From contig NZ_CP058364.1 of NCBI RefSeq assembly GCF_013391805.1, positions 2,795,501-2,859,500 of the forward strand: DNA of 64,000 bases. Direction: 5' to 3'. The notes beneath the pieces were generated by a model that was given only the letters and a program-made list of their open reading frames with translations, did no database searches and was not told the origin of the DNA. This DNA comes from Galbibacter sp. BG1. Its GTDB lineage: Bacteria > Bacteroidota > Bacteroidia > Flavobacteriales > Flavobacteriaceae. The stretch's first letter is position 1. The number at the start of each line of letters is the position of its first letter. A program made the translations under genes and the position numbers. Shown here piece by piece: positions 8,147-17,325 of this stretch.

Positions 8147-9340
8147 ATGGCAGAAGTAACTAATAAAAAAGCATTACTGGCATTGGCTATAGGTGGATTC
8201 GGGATAGGGATGACGGAGTTCGTCATTATGGGAATCCTTCCAGATGTAGCTAACGCTCTTAATATAACAATACCACAGGCGGGACATTTTATCTCTGCTT
8301 ATGCTTTAGGCGTTGTGGTAGGTGCACCACTGCTGAGTGCTGTTGGTAATAAATTCTCCCCCAACAAAGTACTCCTTTATCTAATGATTTGGTTTACGGT
8401 ATTCAATACCGCTTCGGCCTTTGCTAATAATTATTACCTTCTTTTACTTACCAGGTTTTTATCAGGATTACCACACGGTGCTTTTTTTGGCATCGGGGCC
8501 GTGGTGGCAGGTCGCTTGGCAAAAAAAGGAAAAGCAGCAAAAGCCATTGCAACTATGTTTTCTGGACTTACCGTTGCCAATGTAATAGGGGTTCCAATCG
8601 GTACTTATGTTGGACACCATTTTCATTGGAGTATTTCCTTTATGATTGTAGGGGTTATTGGAATATTAACTCTTTTAAGTATTCATTTTTGGATGCCAGT
8701 AATTGAAAAAGCTCCAGCAAAGCGAATGAAAGATGAATTTAAACTGTTTAAAAACCTTGATTTTTTAGGACTTATCGTACTAACCATGGTGGGTACCGGA
8801 GGTTTTTTTGCATGGTATAGCTACATAGCACCGCTAATTACAGAAGTTTCAGGTTTAAGTGATGCTATTGTAAGTTATGCTATGATACTTGCCGGATTAG
8901 GAATGGTAGTTGGTAATTTTGTGGGGGCGAAGTTGGCTGAAATATTTTCTCCCTTAAAAGCAGTTGTAATTAGCTTATCGGTAATGGTAACGGTTTTACT
9001 TATAAATAGCTTTGTTGCATCCAGTGGTTATATAGTGCTATTAATGACCTTTATAATTGGGATGATTGCCTTTACCGTATCTACGCCCATTCAAATGGCA
9101 GTGATAAATAGTGCCAAAGAATCAGAAATGTTGGGGTCTTCTACCAATCACAGTGCTTTTAACATGGGGAATGCTTCTGGGGCATATTTGGCGGGGTTAC
9201 CCATTGCGTACGGTTTTAGTTATACCTCTGCGAGTGTTGTGGGTGCAGCCATGGCAGCTAGCGGTGTGATCTTGGCGGTAAGTATATTACTCTACAGAAA
9301 ACAAAAGGCAGCCAAGCAAAAGTTGGCTTTTCAAAATTGA
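8147..9340 (+). CDS. MFS transporter, DHA1/AraJ-like exporter
   Basis: This inner-membrane secondary transporter has 397 residues and about 12 hydrophobic segments. The N-terminal segment GIGMTEFVIMGILPDVA is typical of the AraJ/YdhP/PbuE group of drug or sugar exporters. The conserved loop between helices 2 and 3 is present as a degenerate GNKFSPNKVLLYLM, and GLPHGAFFGIGA follows in helix 4. It would export small molecules using the proton gradient; the substrate cannot be read from sequence. It is a single-gene unit converging on the lipoprotein gene 12 bases downstream, with no terminator visible between them. Confidence 0.85.
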   Translation: MAEVTNKKALLALAIGGFGIGMTEFVIMGILPDVANALNITIPQAGHFISAYALGVVVGAPLLSAVGNKFSPNKVLLYLMIWFTVFNTASAFANNYYLLLLTRFLSGLPHGAFFGIGAVVAGRLAKKGKAAKAIATMFSGLTVANVIGVPIGTYVGHHFHWSISFMIVGVIGILTLLSIHFWMPVIEKAPAKRMKDEFKLFKNLDFLGLIVLTMVGTGGFFAWYSYIAPLITEVSGLSDAIVSYAMILAGLGMVVGNFVGAKLAEIFSPLKAVVISLSVMVTVLLINSFVASSGYIVLLMTFIIGMIAFTVSTPIQMAVINSAKESEMLGSSTNHSAFNMGNASGAYLAGLPIAYGFSYTSASVVGAAMAASGVILAVSILLYRKQKAAKQKLAFQN

Positions 9341-9352
9341 GTTTAGGAATTC

Positions 9353-9961
9353 TTAGAAATTATACGTTTTAGGCTTGCTGTAATTTTCATCGAAGAGAAT
9401 TTCGGCATGTCCGCTGGGAGCATCGTAAGGAGCTTTTGGCAGGACACTGGGGTTACTAGGGTAGCTTCCGTCTTTGTAAACCAACTCTTTCAATTCACCA
9501 CGGTCTTTTATTAAGAGAATCCTCCAACCGTTTTTCTTGATTTTTTCCACAAATAGAGGCGGATTCATCACGGAAAAATTGGTGATTTTAGAAAGTTCAG
9601 AATTTAATAAAAGCATACTGCATCCTCCAGTACCACAAAAATAGCGCGTCATGAAATTAATGAAAACTTCTTTTTGTCCGTCTTCATTAAGATCAATTTC
9701 ATAGAGCTGAAATTTTCTTTCGGAAGTATCCAAAATATCAATATCGTCTTTTAAATAATCGTCTCGTAGGTAAGCGGCAATTTTTTCAGCGAGGGAATCG
9801 TTTACCGATTGCGGTGCATAGTCAGTGGGAGCATTGACTGAAGTATTTTCAACAGATACGCTATCGCTTTTAATTTCAGTATTGCTATTGGAACTTTCTT
9901 TTTTTTCATTTTTACACGAAAGAAGTAAAAGGAGGAACAGAACAAAGAAGTAATTTTTCAT
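9353..9961 (-). CDS. Lipoprotein of unknown function with DxNxDG loop
   Basis: This is a 202-residue protein with a lipoprotein signal (LLLLLSC, lipidated Cys near residue 16). A low-complexity Ser/Asn/Glu linker follows to about residue 55. The folded domain has YEIDLNEDGQKEVFINF at about 89, the calcium-loop-like motif seen in VCBS/FG-GAP style secreted proteins, and a CGTGGC pair shortly after that could form a disulfide. It probably sits on the periplasmic or outer face of a membrane. No enzymatic motif is visible and no functional link to its neighbours is apparent. Confidence 0.7.
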   Translation of the reverse strand: MKNYFFVLFLLLLLSCKNEKKESSNSNTEIKSDSVSVENTSVNAPTDYAPQSVNDSLAEKIAAYLRDDYLKDDIDILDTSERKFQLYEIDLNEDGQKEVFINFMTRYFCGTGGCSMLLLNSELSKITNFSVMNPPLFVEKIKKNGWRILLIKDRGELKELVYKDGSYPSNPSVLPKAPYDAPSGHAEILFDENYSKPKTYNF

Positions 9962-10088
9962 ACCTAAAGATTTAAATCCATTATTGCTTCTTATAAAATT
10001 AACGAAAAAAACAACTCCTGAAGAGAATAAGGGTTTTAAAGCTGATTTTTAATTTATTTCTTTCAAATTTGTAGTTGAATATTTCAAC

Positions 10089-11573
10089 ATGCTAGCACAA
10101 AACAAAAGAGTAGTTCTAGAACAGGTATCTTATAGTATAAACGGACATTCTATATTAAATACCATTAATTTGGATATTAAAAAAGGGGAGTCTCTGGCCG
10201 TTATTGGCAATTCTGGTAGCGGAAAAACTACATTGGCAAACTTACTGGTAGGTAAAAAAGCACTGACAGATGGAAAGTTAGTGAACAATTTAAAATCAGT
10301 TTTGGTGCCTCAGCAAGATGAGTTTAGTGAGCTTGCCGGTTTTGGAAGCAATTATTATAGCAAACGATATGAATTTCACGAGTATGAAAAACAGCTTACG
10401 GTCGATTCTTTGCTTAAGAATAAGGTAGAGGCAGAAGAATTGAATTCATTAGCCTTAAAAAGTATTTTCAAGACTCTGGAAATAGATTCATTGCGTCCTA
10501 AAAACCTGCTGTCGTTGAGCAATGGAGAACGTAAAAGGCTACAGATAGCTTTAGCGCTTTTGCAAAAACCCGAATTCCTAATATTGGATCAACCATTTGT
10601 AGGATTGGATGTTTCTTTTCGAAAAAAACTAACCCGATATCTTCAAGAACTGCAGCAGGATGGAATTTCCATCTTTATTATTTGTAGTGCGAATGAAATT
10701 CCGCCATTTGTAACAAATATTGTCGTTTTGGAAAGAGGAAAACTAAGCGCCTTCAATGCTTCAGAAGAAAACAAAAACCGCCGTACAACTTTTAACGCCT
10801 CCTTGGAGGTCGATTCTTTATTAGAAAACACTTCAGAGAACTATAAAACTATAGTGGAAATGAAGCGAGTGAATGTTGCAATGAAGGGAAAGCCTATTTT
10901 ATCGGATATAAATTGGATCATCAAACCAGGGGAAAATTGGGCGCTTTTAGGGCATAATGGAGCTGGTAAATCGACCTTATTAAGTTTAATAACAGCAGAT
11001 AATCCTCAAGGTTATAACAACCATTTGGTTTTATTCGATAAGCAGCGGGGGAGTGGTGAAAGTATTTGGGATATTAAACAGAAAATAGGGTACTTGTCGC
11101 CAGAGCTTCATCTTTATTTTATGCGTGGTAAAGGGGTGCGGCACACGGTTCCTGGGATTACTTCGCAAGCAGGGAATTATAGTAAGTTAACTTTTTTGGA
11201 TGTATTGATTTCAGGTTATCAAGATGAAATAGGTACCGTTTCCAAAGCGACCAAACATCAAGAGGAAATTGCCTTAAAATGGTTGAAAATGGTGCGCTTG
11301 GATTCCATGCAGAATGCATTGTTTGTGCATGCTTCTTTAGGGGAGCAGCGGGTTTTATTATTGTTAAGGGCCTTAATTAAAAATCCGCCTTTGCTTATTT
11401 TAGATGAACCCTGCCAAGGAATGGATACAGATCAAATATCGTACTTTAAAAGCTTACTAAACCACATCTGTGAAACCGATAAAGTTACATTGGTATATGT
11501 TTCGCACAAGAAGGAAGAGATTCCCAATTGTGTTAATAAAATACTTACTTTAGAAAATGGAAATGTTGTTTAA
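10089..11573 (+). CDS. Tandem ABC ATPase without permease (ModF/PhrA-like)
   Basis: Two ABC ATPase domains are joined in one 494-residue soluble chain. Domain 1 has Walker A GNSGSGKTT (about 37-45), signature LSNGERKRL and Walker B LILDQP. Domain 2 has Walker A GHNGAGKST, a degenerate signature ASLGEQR and Walker B LILDEP. There are no membrane segments and no permease gene next to it. The arrangement matches ModF (PhrA) of E. coli, historically linked to molybdate or photorepair but poorly understood. An alternative is an ABC-F-like regulatory ATPase, but the long inter-domain linker of that group is lacking. It is a monocistronic unit with its own upstream region of about 130 bases. Confidence 0.82.
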   Translation: MLAQNKRVVLEQVSYSINGHSILNTINLDIKKGESLAVIGNSGSGKTTLANLLVGKKALTDGKLVNNLKSVLVPQQDEFSELAGFGSNYYSKRYEFHEYEKQLTVDSLLKNKVEAEELNSLALKSIFKTLEIDSLRPKNLLSLSNGERKRLQIALALLQKPEFLILDQPFVGLDVSFRKKLTRYLQELQQDGISIFIICSANEIPPFVTNIVVLERGKLSAFNASEENKNRRTTFNASLEVDSLLENTSENYKTIVEMKRVNVAMKGKPILSDINWIIKPGENWALLGHNGAGKSTLLSLITADNPQGYNNHLVLFDKQRGSGESIWDIKQKIGYLSPELHLYFMRGKGVRHTVPGITSQAGNYSKLTFLDVLISGYQDEIGTVSKATKHQEEIALKWLKMVRLDSMQNALFVHASLGEQRVLLLLRALIKNPPLLILDEPCQGMDTDQISYFKSLLNHICETDKVTLVYVSHKKEEIPNCVNKILTLENGNVV

Positions 11574-11639
11574 AAGCTGTTAAGGATTGTTGAAGATTAC
11601 TGCTCAACGTTTTTTAAATAGATTGATTTTTAGGTAATA

Positions 11640-12272
11640 TTATTTATCATACGGAAACTTGCGGGTAGATTTACGCATCATGGCTTCTATAATATCATAA
11701 GTGTTTTTACCAGATTTACGGGTTATCACTTTTTCGTATTTCCATAAAAGTTTGCCTGTATCCCCATCACTTAATTTTATGGCTATTCTACCATAATCGG
11801 AGGTTCCCGATATGAAAGACATAAAATCAAAATCTGTGGAAACCCCTTCAGAAATTAGTGCATTTAAAGTAAGATCGCCCGATATTAAGGCGTCTACATC
11901 CAGTATTTTACATAAATCTTGAGTGGTATAAATATCGAGATTCATCAAGTCGATATTCTCTTGTGCCAATAAAGCATTGGTGTTTTGTATGTCCTGAAAT
12001 TCTATGCGGTAATCCTTACGCTTATGCATTTTTAAAAAATAGGTCTCCAAAGCATTTTGTACTTCGTAACCTTCTTTTTCCTGAAGCTTGTTTAATTGCT
12101 CGTTTGATAAATTTTTATTTTCCAGTTCCAGTCTTGCTTCAAAAGGTAAAATGGCAACTGTTTTATGGTCTTTGCTGAGCTCTTCAAAAGAATCACTCTG
12201 GTAAATTGTTTTTTGGCTGAATCCTACAACATTTATAAGAAGTACAACTAGGTAAAATATATTTTTCTTCAT
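11640..12272 (-). CDS. Exported CsgG/LpoB-like protein
   Basis: A 210-residue protein with a signal peptide ending VVGFSQ (about residue 19). The mature part opens with KTVAILPFEARLE, the beta-strand start typical of the anticodon-binding-like fold shared by CsgG, LpoB and GNA1162 proteins. It continues with DVDALISGDLTLNAL and RIAIKLSDGDTGKLLWKYEK, the usual pattern for that group. Such proteins act at the envelope as assembly or cell-wall synthase cofactors. It starts 2 bases past the stop of the TonB receptor gene, so it is the last gene of a three-gene operon with that receptor and an M23 peptidase. The exact role is unknown. Confidence 0.68.
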   Translation of the reverse strand: MKKNIFYLVVLLINVVGFSQKTIYQSDSFEELSKDHKTVAILPFEARLELENKNLSNEQLNKLQEKEGYEVQNALETYFLKMHKRKDYRIEFQDIQNTNALLAQENIDLMNLDIYTTQDLCKILDVDALISGDLTLNALISEGVSTDFDFMSFISGTSDYGRIAIKLSDGDTGKLLWKYEKVITRKSGKNTYDIIEAMMRKSTRKFPYDK

Positions 12273-12274
12273 TT

Positions 12275-14701
12275 TTAAAACCTCAATCCTGCTTTAATAT
12301 TAAAAATCCTTCCTGTCATGTAATTTGGTATGGCGTATTGTCGGTTGGTGTAATAATCGTTTACCCATGTATTGGTAATCGTATTTTGGATGTCAAAAAT
12401 ATTGAAAATCTCGAAGCCTACCTCAATTTCTTTGAATTTGTTGCTCCAATGCCCTGGTTTTGTAGTTTCTTTTCCGTCTACGATCACATAGTTTACGCCC
12501 ATATCTACACGTTTGTATGATGGCAACCTAATTTGGTATTCGTAGGGATCGGCATAATTTGGGGATCCTCCGGGCACACCAGTATTGTATACCCCATTTA
12601 AATAGAGCTTTACATTTGGAATACTCGGGATATAGTCTTGGAACAGCACTGCAAACTTTAACCGCTGATCTGTAGGCCTTGGTATGTAACCACGGTCATC
12701 GATGTTCTCTTCAGTTTTTAGATATCCTAAACTAACCCAGGATTCGGTGCCGGGTACAAATTCACCATTCAATCGTAAATCGACACCATATGCGTATGCC
12801 ACCGCATTATTGCTAGCTTCGTAACGTATGCGCACATTTTCTAGGGTATATGGATTTACATCGTCAATATATTTATAATAAGCTTCCGAGATAAGTTTAA
12901 AAGGGCGGTTCCACATTTTAAAGCTGTAATCGTGTCCAAAAACCACGTGGTAGGATTTTTGAGCTTTAACCTCTGGATTCACCATTCCTGTGCTATCCCG
13001 CAACTCACGATAAAAAGGAGGTTGTTGGTAAATTCCTACAGCCAATCTAAAAAGCATGTCTTTTTTCCAGTTTGGTTTGATGGAAAATTGCGCTCTCGGG
13101 CTCACAATAAAATGAGAAGCATTTGCAATGCTATCTCCAGAGATATTCCAATATTGAGCCCTTACACCAGCGTTTAACCAGACTTGGGCCTCCCCAATAG
13201 TGGTGAGTTTGCTCCATTGTGCAAATCCCGAAACTCTATTGTTACTAGTGTTGTTATTCGCATGTATGTTGTTAAAAGGTGGAATAACCCATTCGTTTGG
13301 AAAGTTTATGCTGTCGTTAGAAAACCCTGTAGTATCGATGGCTTCGAATTCATCCAATCGGTCATCAAATTTTTCGTAGCTGTATTTTATGCCCCATTCT
13401 ACAGTTGTTTCTTCTTTTTCATAAAATCCCTTATGCTGAAGGTTAAAAATTGTAGCGTTCAAATTATTTTGAGCATATTCAAATTGACTACCAACGTCTA
13501 CAAAATCTTCTACCAAACCGCCCATCTCTGGATTAATCTCACCAATACGATAGCGGGACGCTATCGTGTAGTGTTCTTTTTCTTCAGTATGAAAGAGAGA
13601 TGTGATAAACTTAAGGGTCACACGGTCATTCAGTTGGTAATTACCCTTAAATGCCCCAAATGCTGTTTTATAGGAATCTTCTTCATCTCCTTGATAATCT
13701 ACACGGATGGCAAGTGGATTATCGAAGGTGCCGGTGGTGGTTTGTCTGCTTCGGGGCTGGTAATCGTATTCATTAAGCGATAAATTTCCAAGAAATTGCA
13801 ATTGAAACCGCCCAGACAATCTGTATGTTAAAAAGGTCTGTGCATCCGCAAAAATGGGATTGTAATTGGTTTCTACATCTTTACTGTTTACCAAAAGGCT
13901 ATTATCCCTATAGCGTACACCGGTTAAAGAGGTAAAGCGTTTGTCTGTGGAAGCTGTTCCTAGAAATACGCTACCGCCTAGGAAACTGGCATTAAAACCA
14001 CCCATTAATTGAGTGGGGGTCTTATAGGTTACATCGAGTACGGAAGAAAGTTTATCGCCGTATTTGGCTTGAAACCCACCTGCGGAAAAGTCTATATTTT
14101 GTATTAAATCTGTATTTATAAAGCTCATACCTTCCTGTTGCCCAGAGCGGATAAGAAAAGGCCGGTATACTTCAATTTCGTTTACATAAACCAAGTTTTC
14201 ATCATAATTACCGCCACGCACAGCATATTGTGTGCTTAGCTCATTATTGGAATTTACACCTGGCAGTGTTTTCAATATATTTTCTACTCCCTCGTTGGCA
14301 CCAGGAATGGTGCGTACCATTTCAGGGGAAATATTTTGTATACCTTCAATTTCTTTTTGATTGTTGGTGGAAATAATTACTTCCCCAATCTGTTCCACTT
14401 GGTCTTGAAGCACAGGATTAAATTCAAAATTCTCCCCTTTTTTTAAGTTGAGCTTTAAGTCTATTTTTTTAAAAGAGATATGGCGGAAGGTGATGGTTGC
14501 TTTCTTTTCCGCAGGTACAACCAGTTGATAAAAACCGTTATCGTTGGTTTCTGTACTGCTGTTTTCGGCCATGACAGCTACATTGGGAACAGGGGTGTTG
14601 TTTTTATCGAGCACAATCCCAGTAATGGTAGCGGTCTGACAGTAAACGGAAGTTATCGTCAAGAAACAGAGTGCAAAAAGCAGGCGGTTGGTTAAATTCA
14701 A
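12275..14701 (-). CDS. TonB-dependent receptor with carboxypeptidase-like N-domain
   Basis: This is an outer-membrane beta-barrel receptor of 808 residues. After a signal peptide ending SVYCQ (about 22) comes a carboxypeptidase-regulatory-like domain (TATITGIVLDKNNTPVPNVA, about 23-105). The plug (GANEGVENILKTLPGV, YAVRGGNYDENLVYVNEIEV) follows, then a long aromatic-rich barrel ending IKAGLRF. It would take up a ligand energised by TonB. No SusD partner is adjacent, so a glycan substrate is not indicated. The start is TTG at 14701, because an in-frame TAA lies 4-6 bases upstream and no ATG occurs before the signal. It sits between the M23 peptidase (12 bases upstream) and a CsgG/LpoB-like gene (2 bases downstream), suggesting an envelope role. 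Confidence 0.88.
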   Translation of the reverse strand: MNLTNRLLFALCFLTITSVYCQTATITGIVLDKNNTPVPNVAVMAENSSTETNDNGFYQLVVPAEKKATITFRHISFKKIDLKLNLKKGENFEFNPVLQDQVEQIGEVIISTNNQKEIEGIQNISPEMVRTIPGANEGVENILKTLPGVNSNNELSTQYAVRGGNYDENLVYVNEIEVYRPFLIRSGQQEGMSFINTDLIQNIDFSAGGFQAKYGDKLSSVLDVTYKTPTQLMGGFNASFLGGSVFLGTASTDKRFTSLTGVRYRDNSLLVNSKDVETNYNPIFADAQTFLTYRLSGRFQLQFLGNLSLNEYDYQPRSRQTTTGTFDNPLAIRVDYQGDEEDSYKTAFGAFKGNYQLNDRVTLKFITSLFHTEEKEHYTIASRYRIGEINPEMGGLVEDFVDVGSQFEYAQNNLNATIFNLQHKGFYEKEETTVEWGIKYSYEKFDDRLDEFEAIDTTGFSNDSINFPNEWVIPPFNNIHANNNTSNNRVSGFAQWSKLTTIGEAQVWLNAGVRAQYWNISGDSIANASHFIVSPRAQFSIKPNWKKDMLFRLAVGIYQQPPFYRELRDSTGMVNPEVKAQKSYHVVFGHDYSFKMWNRPFKLISEAYYKYIDDVNPYTLENVRIRYEASNNAVAYAYGVDLRLNGEFVPGTESWVSLGYLKTEENIDDRGYIPRPTDQRLKFAVLFQDYIPSIPNVKLYLNGVYNTGVPGGSPNYADPYEYQIRLPSYKRVDMGVNYVIVDGKETTKPGHWSNKFKEIEVGFEIFNIFDIQNTITNTWVNDYYTNRQYAIPNYMTGRIFNIKAGLRF

Positions 14702-14713
14702 TGGTTAAAAGTT

Positions 14714-16399
14714 TTACTTCCTATGAAATTCGGCTTTAAAAGTAGTACTATTTCCCACATTATCTGTTACGATTACTTCTAAATTGTTGGCTTCATCACC
14801 AAAATCGATATCGCTAAGATCGTATGTTAAACTGTTTTCCTTGTATTCATATTCCATTAGAATCCATTCTCCATTTATGGTGGCACGGTAGGAGTTAATA
14901 CCACTAAGGTCGTCTGTAATCTTTAATTTTAAATACCTAAAATTGGAAAGCCACTGTCCGTCCCTAAAATTTAATGGTCTTATTTTTGGGGCAACGGTAT
15001 CTTTTGCGATCGTAAATTTACCCAAATCCCGGGTTCGTGTGCTTAAGGTGTTCCCTTTTCTGTAGGTATGCTCATAATAATAGTTTCCGTGTTCATCTTC
15101 GTGAGCAATAAAAAGTTTGTCTTTATTATTTTTGTCGAGACCGCTTATATCCATGCTTATGGTATAGTTGCTTTTTACGGGAGTTCGGGCGTTGTGTATT
15201 ACGATACCGTCTTTGTATTCTGACAAATCAATAAAAAAGTCGAAATAAAATGTATTGGCGGGAAAAAATACAGAAGCGTTCCCTACGGAAAAGATATTAT
15301 CCCTTGCAGCCAACAAGTATTTTCCGTTACTCGGATTGTTATTTGGTTTGGTATACTCCTGTTTTTTGCCTTCCACAGGAATGATAATGGTCGTTGTGTT
15401 TTCAGAAAAATCGGATACTTCCAAAGTAACTTGGTAAGACATGCCTTCTTCGATGGCGATTACACCGTTATCCCCTTTGTTTTTATAGATACTTAATTTG
15501 TTGTAGGGTTCTATATAGCATTTTTGTATTCGCGTTCTGCTATCTACATAGGTTGGGTAATCTATTAAAGTATTAATATATCGGCTCTCGTCAAACGAAA
15601 ATTTTTCGAAGTTGTATTCAAAATTTACGGTGCCATTCACCGTAGTACATATTTTATAGGCTCCATTTTTATTGTATGCCATATCCAGTTGGTCGTAGGT
15701 TTCCACGCCGAGTCCAATATCCCCAATAGCTTCAATTTTATCAGCTATAAAGGTATTTTCATTTTCTTTGTGTAGACGCAACTCCATGCGATTGGTCGTA
15801 TTGTTGACTGCTGATTGTTCCCCTATGGGATATGTATACACTCCCAAAACCCGTGGGGCTTTAGTGTCTTTAACCTCGTAACCAAATAATAAAGGGTTTA
15901 TAGGTTTTGCACTGCTATCCCGAATTTCAAAATGTAAATGCGGGCCGCCGCTGCCTCCGGTGTTTCCACTGTATGCGATAAGATCTCCTTTTTTAAGCTG
16001 AAATTCTTCCGCGGTTGGGTAAATTTCAACTTCGTAAGATTGTTTTTTATATTGTTCCTCTTTTACAATTTTTTGTATTTCCGGAGAAAAACTCTGTAAA
16101 TGCCCATAAACAGAAGTATATCCATTGGGGTGAGTAACATAGATAGCTTTTCCATAACCATAGGTTTGTACTTTAATTCTGGAAACATAACCATCTGCTA
16201 CAGAAAATACTGGCAAACCTTCCCTTTGTTGGGTCTTAATATCCATTCCCGCATGAAAATGGTTGGAGCGTAGCTCTCCAAAAGTACCCGCTAAAACAAT
16301 AGGGATATCCAGGGGAGACCGGAAATAATCGGTTGGATAATTGTTTTGGGAATGTATAAAATAACAAGATAAAACTAGTAATAACGACAGGTAGCGCAT
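14714..16399 (-). CDS. M23-family metallopeptidase, secreted
   Basis: This periplasmic zinc peptidase (about 561 residues) is of the LytM/M23 family, which cuts peptidoglycan cross-bridges. The signal peptide MRYLSLLLVLSCYFIHSQ begins at the ATG at 16399; a longer frame from a TTG at 16420 overlaps a -7 promoter box and is unlikely. Zinc ligands are visible in FHAGMD (His49 and Asp53) and GPHLHFEIRD (about 150). All are intact, so it should be active. After the catalytic domain lie about 350 residues of beta-rich sequence with Ig-like strands, including LKITDDLSG near the C-terminus. It is the first gene of the envelope operon. Confidence 0.88.
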   Translation of the reverse strand: MRYLSLLLVLSCYFIHSQNNYPTDYFRSPLDIPIVLAGTFGELRSNHFHAGMDIKTQQREGLPVFSVADGYVSRIKVQTYGYGKAIYVTHPNGYTSVYGHLQSFSPEIQKIVKEEQYKKQSYEVEIYPTAEEFQLKKGDLIAYSGNTGGSGGPHLHFEIRDSSAKPINPLLFGYEVKDTKAPRVLGVYTYPIGEQSAVNNTTNRMELRLHKENENTFIADKIEAIGDIGLGVETYDQLDMAYNKNGAYKICTTVNGTVNFEYNFEKFSFDESRYINTLIDYPTYVDSRTRIQKCYIEPYNKLSIYKNKGDNGVIAIEEGMSYQVTLEVSDFSENTTTIIIPVEGKKQEYTKPNNNPSNGKYLLAARDNIFSVGNASVFFPANTFYFDFFIDLSEYKDGIVIHNARTPVKSNYTISMDISGLDKNNKDKLFIAHEDEHGNYYYEHTYRKGNTLSTRTRDLGKFTIAKDTVAPKIRPLNFRDGQWLSNFRYLKLKITDDLSGINSYRATINGEWILMEYEYKENSLTYDLSDIDFGDEANNLEVIVTDNVGNSTTFKAEFHRK

Positions 16400-16417
16400 T
16401 GAAAAAATATTATGCAA

Positions 16418-16425
16418 CAAAAGTA
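16418..16425 (-). promoter_or_regulatory. -7 promoter box of the M23 operon
   Basis: The minus strand reads TACTTTTG, matching TAnnTTTG exactly, 18 bases upstream of the ATG at 16399. No clear TTG is visible at the expected -33 position. Confidence 0.5.
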
Positions 16426-16630
16426 AGTAATAGATAATTAAACCGGAAAAATCTACGGTTAAAACGCATTTTTCCTTATCTTAGTATCATTAATATATTT
16501 CTGTTTGTACCAAATAGTATTAAAAGTTCTAGTACTAACTTGTTTTACAATTTATACTTGGCGATAAAATAGTTGTCGAGATGCGGGTAAATAGGTAATA
16601 ACAAGTTTTAAAAGAATTTTTTATAATCTA

Positions 16631-16661
16631 TTGTGAGGTATGCAAAGGTATATTAACTTTG
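16631..16661 (+). promoter_or_regulatory. Complete flavobacterial promoter for the zapB-like/zapA unit
   Basis: TTG at 16631-16633 is followed after 20 bases by TAACTTTG at 16654-16661. Both elements and the spacing match the Bacteroidota consensus TTG-N17-23-TAnnTTTG. It lies 27 bases before the ATG at 16689 and is the clearest promoter in the window. Confidence 0.7.
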
Positions 16662-16688
16662 TAAAGATATGCGTTGAATATTGCATGT

Positions 16689-16979
16689 ATGAGTGAGATT
16701 ATAGAAATTGTTGATTCTCTGGAAAGTAAGGTCGGAAAGCTGCTTGATAAGTTAAAGCAAGCGCAGGAAACCAACCGAAAATTAAAAGAAGAATTGGCCG
16801 CTTCTAAAAATGAAAATAAGGATCTAGCTAATTCCATAGAAGCATGGGAGGCTAATTATGAATCGCTTAAACTAGCAAATTCGATGCTTGGCAGTAATGA
16901 AAATAAAACTGAAGCTAAGCTTAAAATAAATACTTTAATTCGGGAAATTGACCAGTGTATAACTCAGTTATCCGAATAA
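16689..16979 (+). CDS. Small coiled-coil protein, ZapB-like
   Basis: This 96-residue acidic protein is predicted to be almost entirely one long helix with heptad spacing (IIEIVDSLESKVGKLLDKLK, then QAQETNRKLKEELAASKNE), so a coiled coil. It ends 16 bases before zapA and shares its promoter. Length, coiled coil and partner resemble the division protein ZapB, which works with ZapA on the FtsZ ring. That assignment is from context and shape rather than clear sequence identity. The ATG at 16689 follows the promoter directly. Another in-frame ATG at 16674 would add five residues but is closer to the -7 box. Confidence 0.65.
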   Translation: MSEIIEIVDSLESKVGKLLDKLKQAQETNRKLKEELAASKNENKDLANSIEAWEANYESLKLANSMLGSNENKTEAKLKINTLIREIDQCITQLSE

Positions 16980-16995
16980 ACGTTCTAGACCACAA

Positions 16996-17286
16996 ATGAA
17001 AGATAAGCTTAAAATTAAAATATCTATTGCAGATAGGGTATACCCGCTAACTGTAAATCCAGCGCAGGAAGAAGGTCTTCGTAAGGCCGCTAAAAAAATA
17101 GATAATTTAATAAAGGAATTTGAGCAGAATTATGCCGTTAGGGATAAGCAAGATGTATTGGCCATGTGTGCCTTGCAATTTGCTTCTAAGGTAGAACAAG
17201 AAGGTATTGATACTAACAAAACAAGTGAAGAGATGGAAGAGCGTTTAAAAGGTTTAGATGCTTTAATATCCCAACATTTGGGCTGA
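16996..17286 (+). CDS. zapA: Cell division protein ZapA
   Basis: A 96-residue protein matching ZapA, which crosslinks FtsZ filaments at mid-cell. The N-terminal beta-hairpin region KIKISIADRVYPLTVNPAQE is followed by RKAAKKIDNLIKEFE and a C-terminal helix (QDVLAMCALQFASKVEQ) that forms the coiled-coil tetramer. It follows the ZapB-like gene by 16 bases and precedes a structured RNA and rny. The zapA then small-RNA order recalls zapA-ssrS of E. coli, though that is an analogy from known gene order rather than proof. Confidence 0.88.
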   Translation: MKDKLKIKISIADRVYPLTVNPAQEEGLRKAAKKIDNLIKEFEQNYAVRDKQDVLAMCALQFASKVEQEGIDTNKTSEEMEERLKGLDALISQHLG

Positions 17287-17325
17287 ATGAAATAAAAATG
17301 TTCTTTTAAATAAAATAATGTTACT

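Noticed and set aside
13184-13783. 199-codon plus-strand frame
   Set aside because: It is antisense to the TonB receptor barrel. Length comes from codon bias of the real gene; the translation is low in charged residues and matches nothing.
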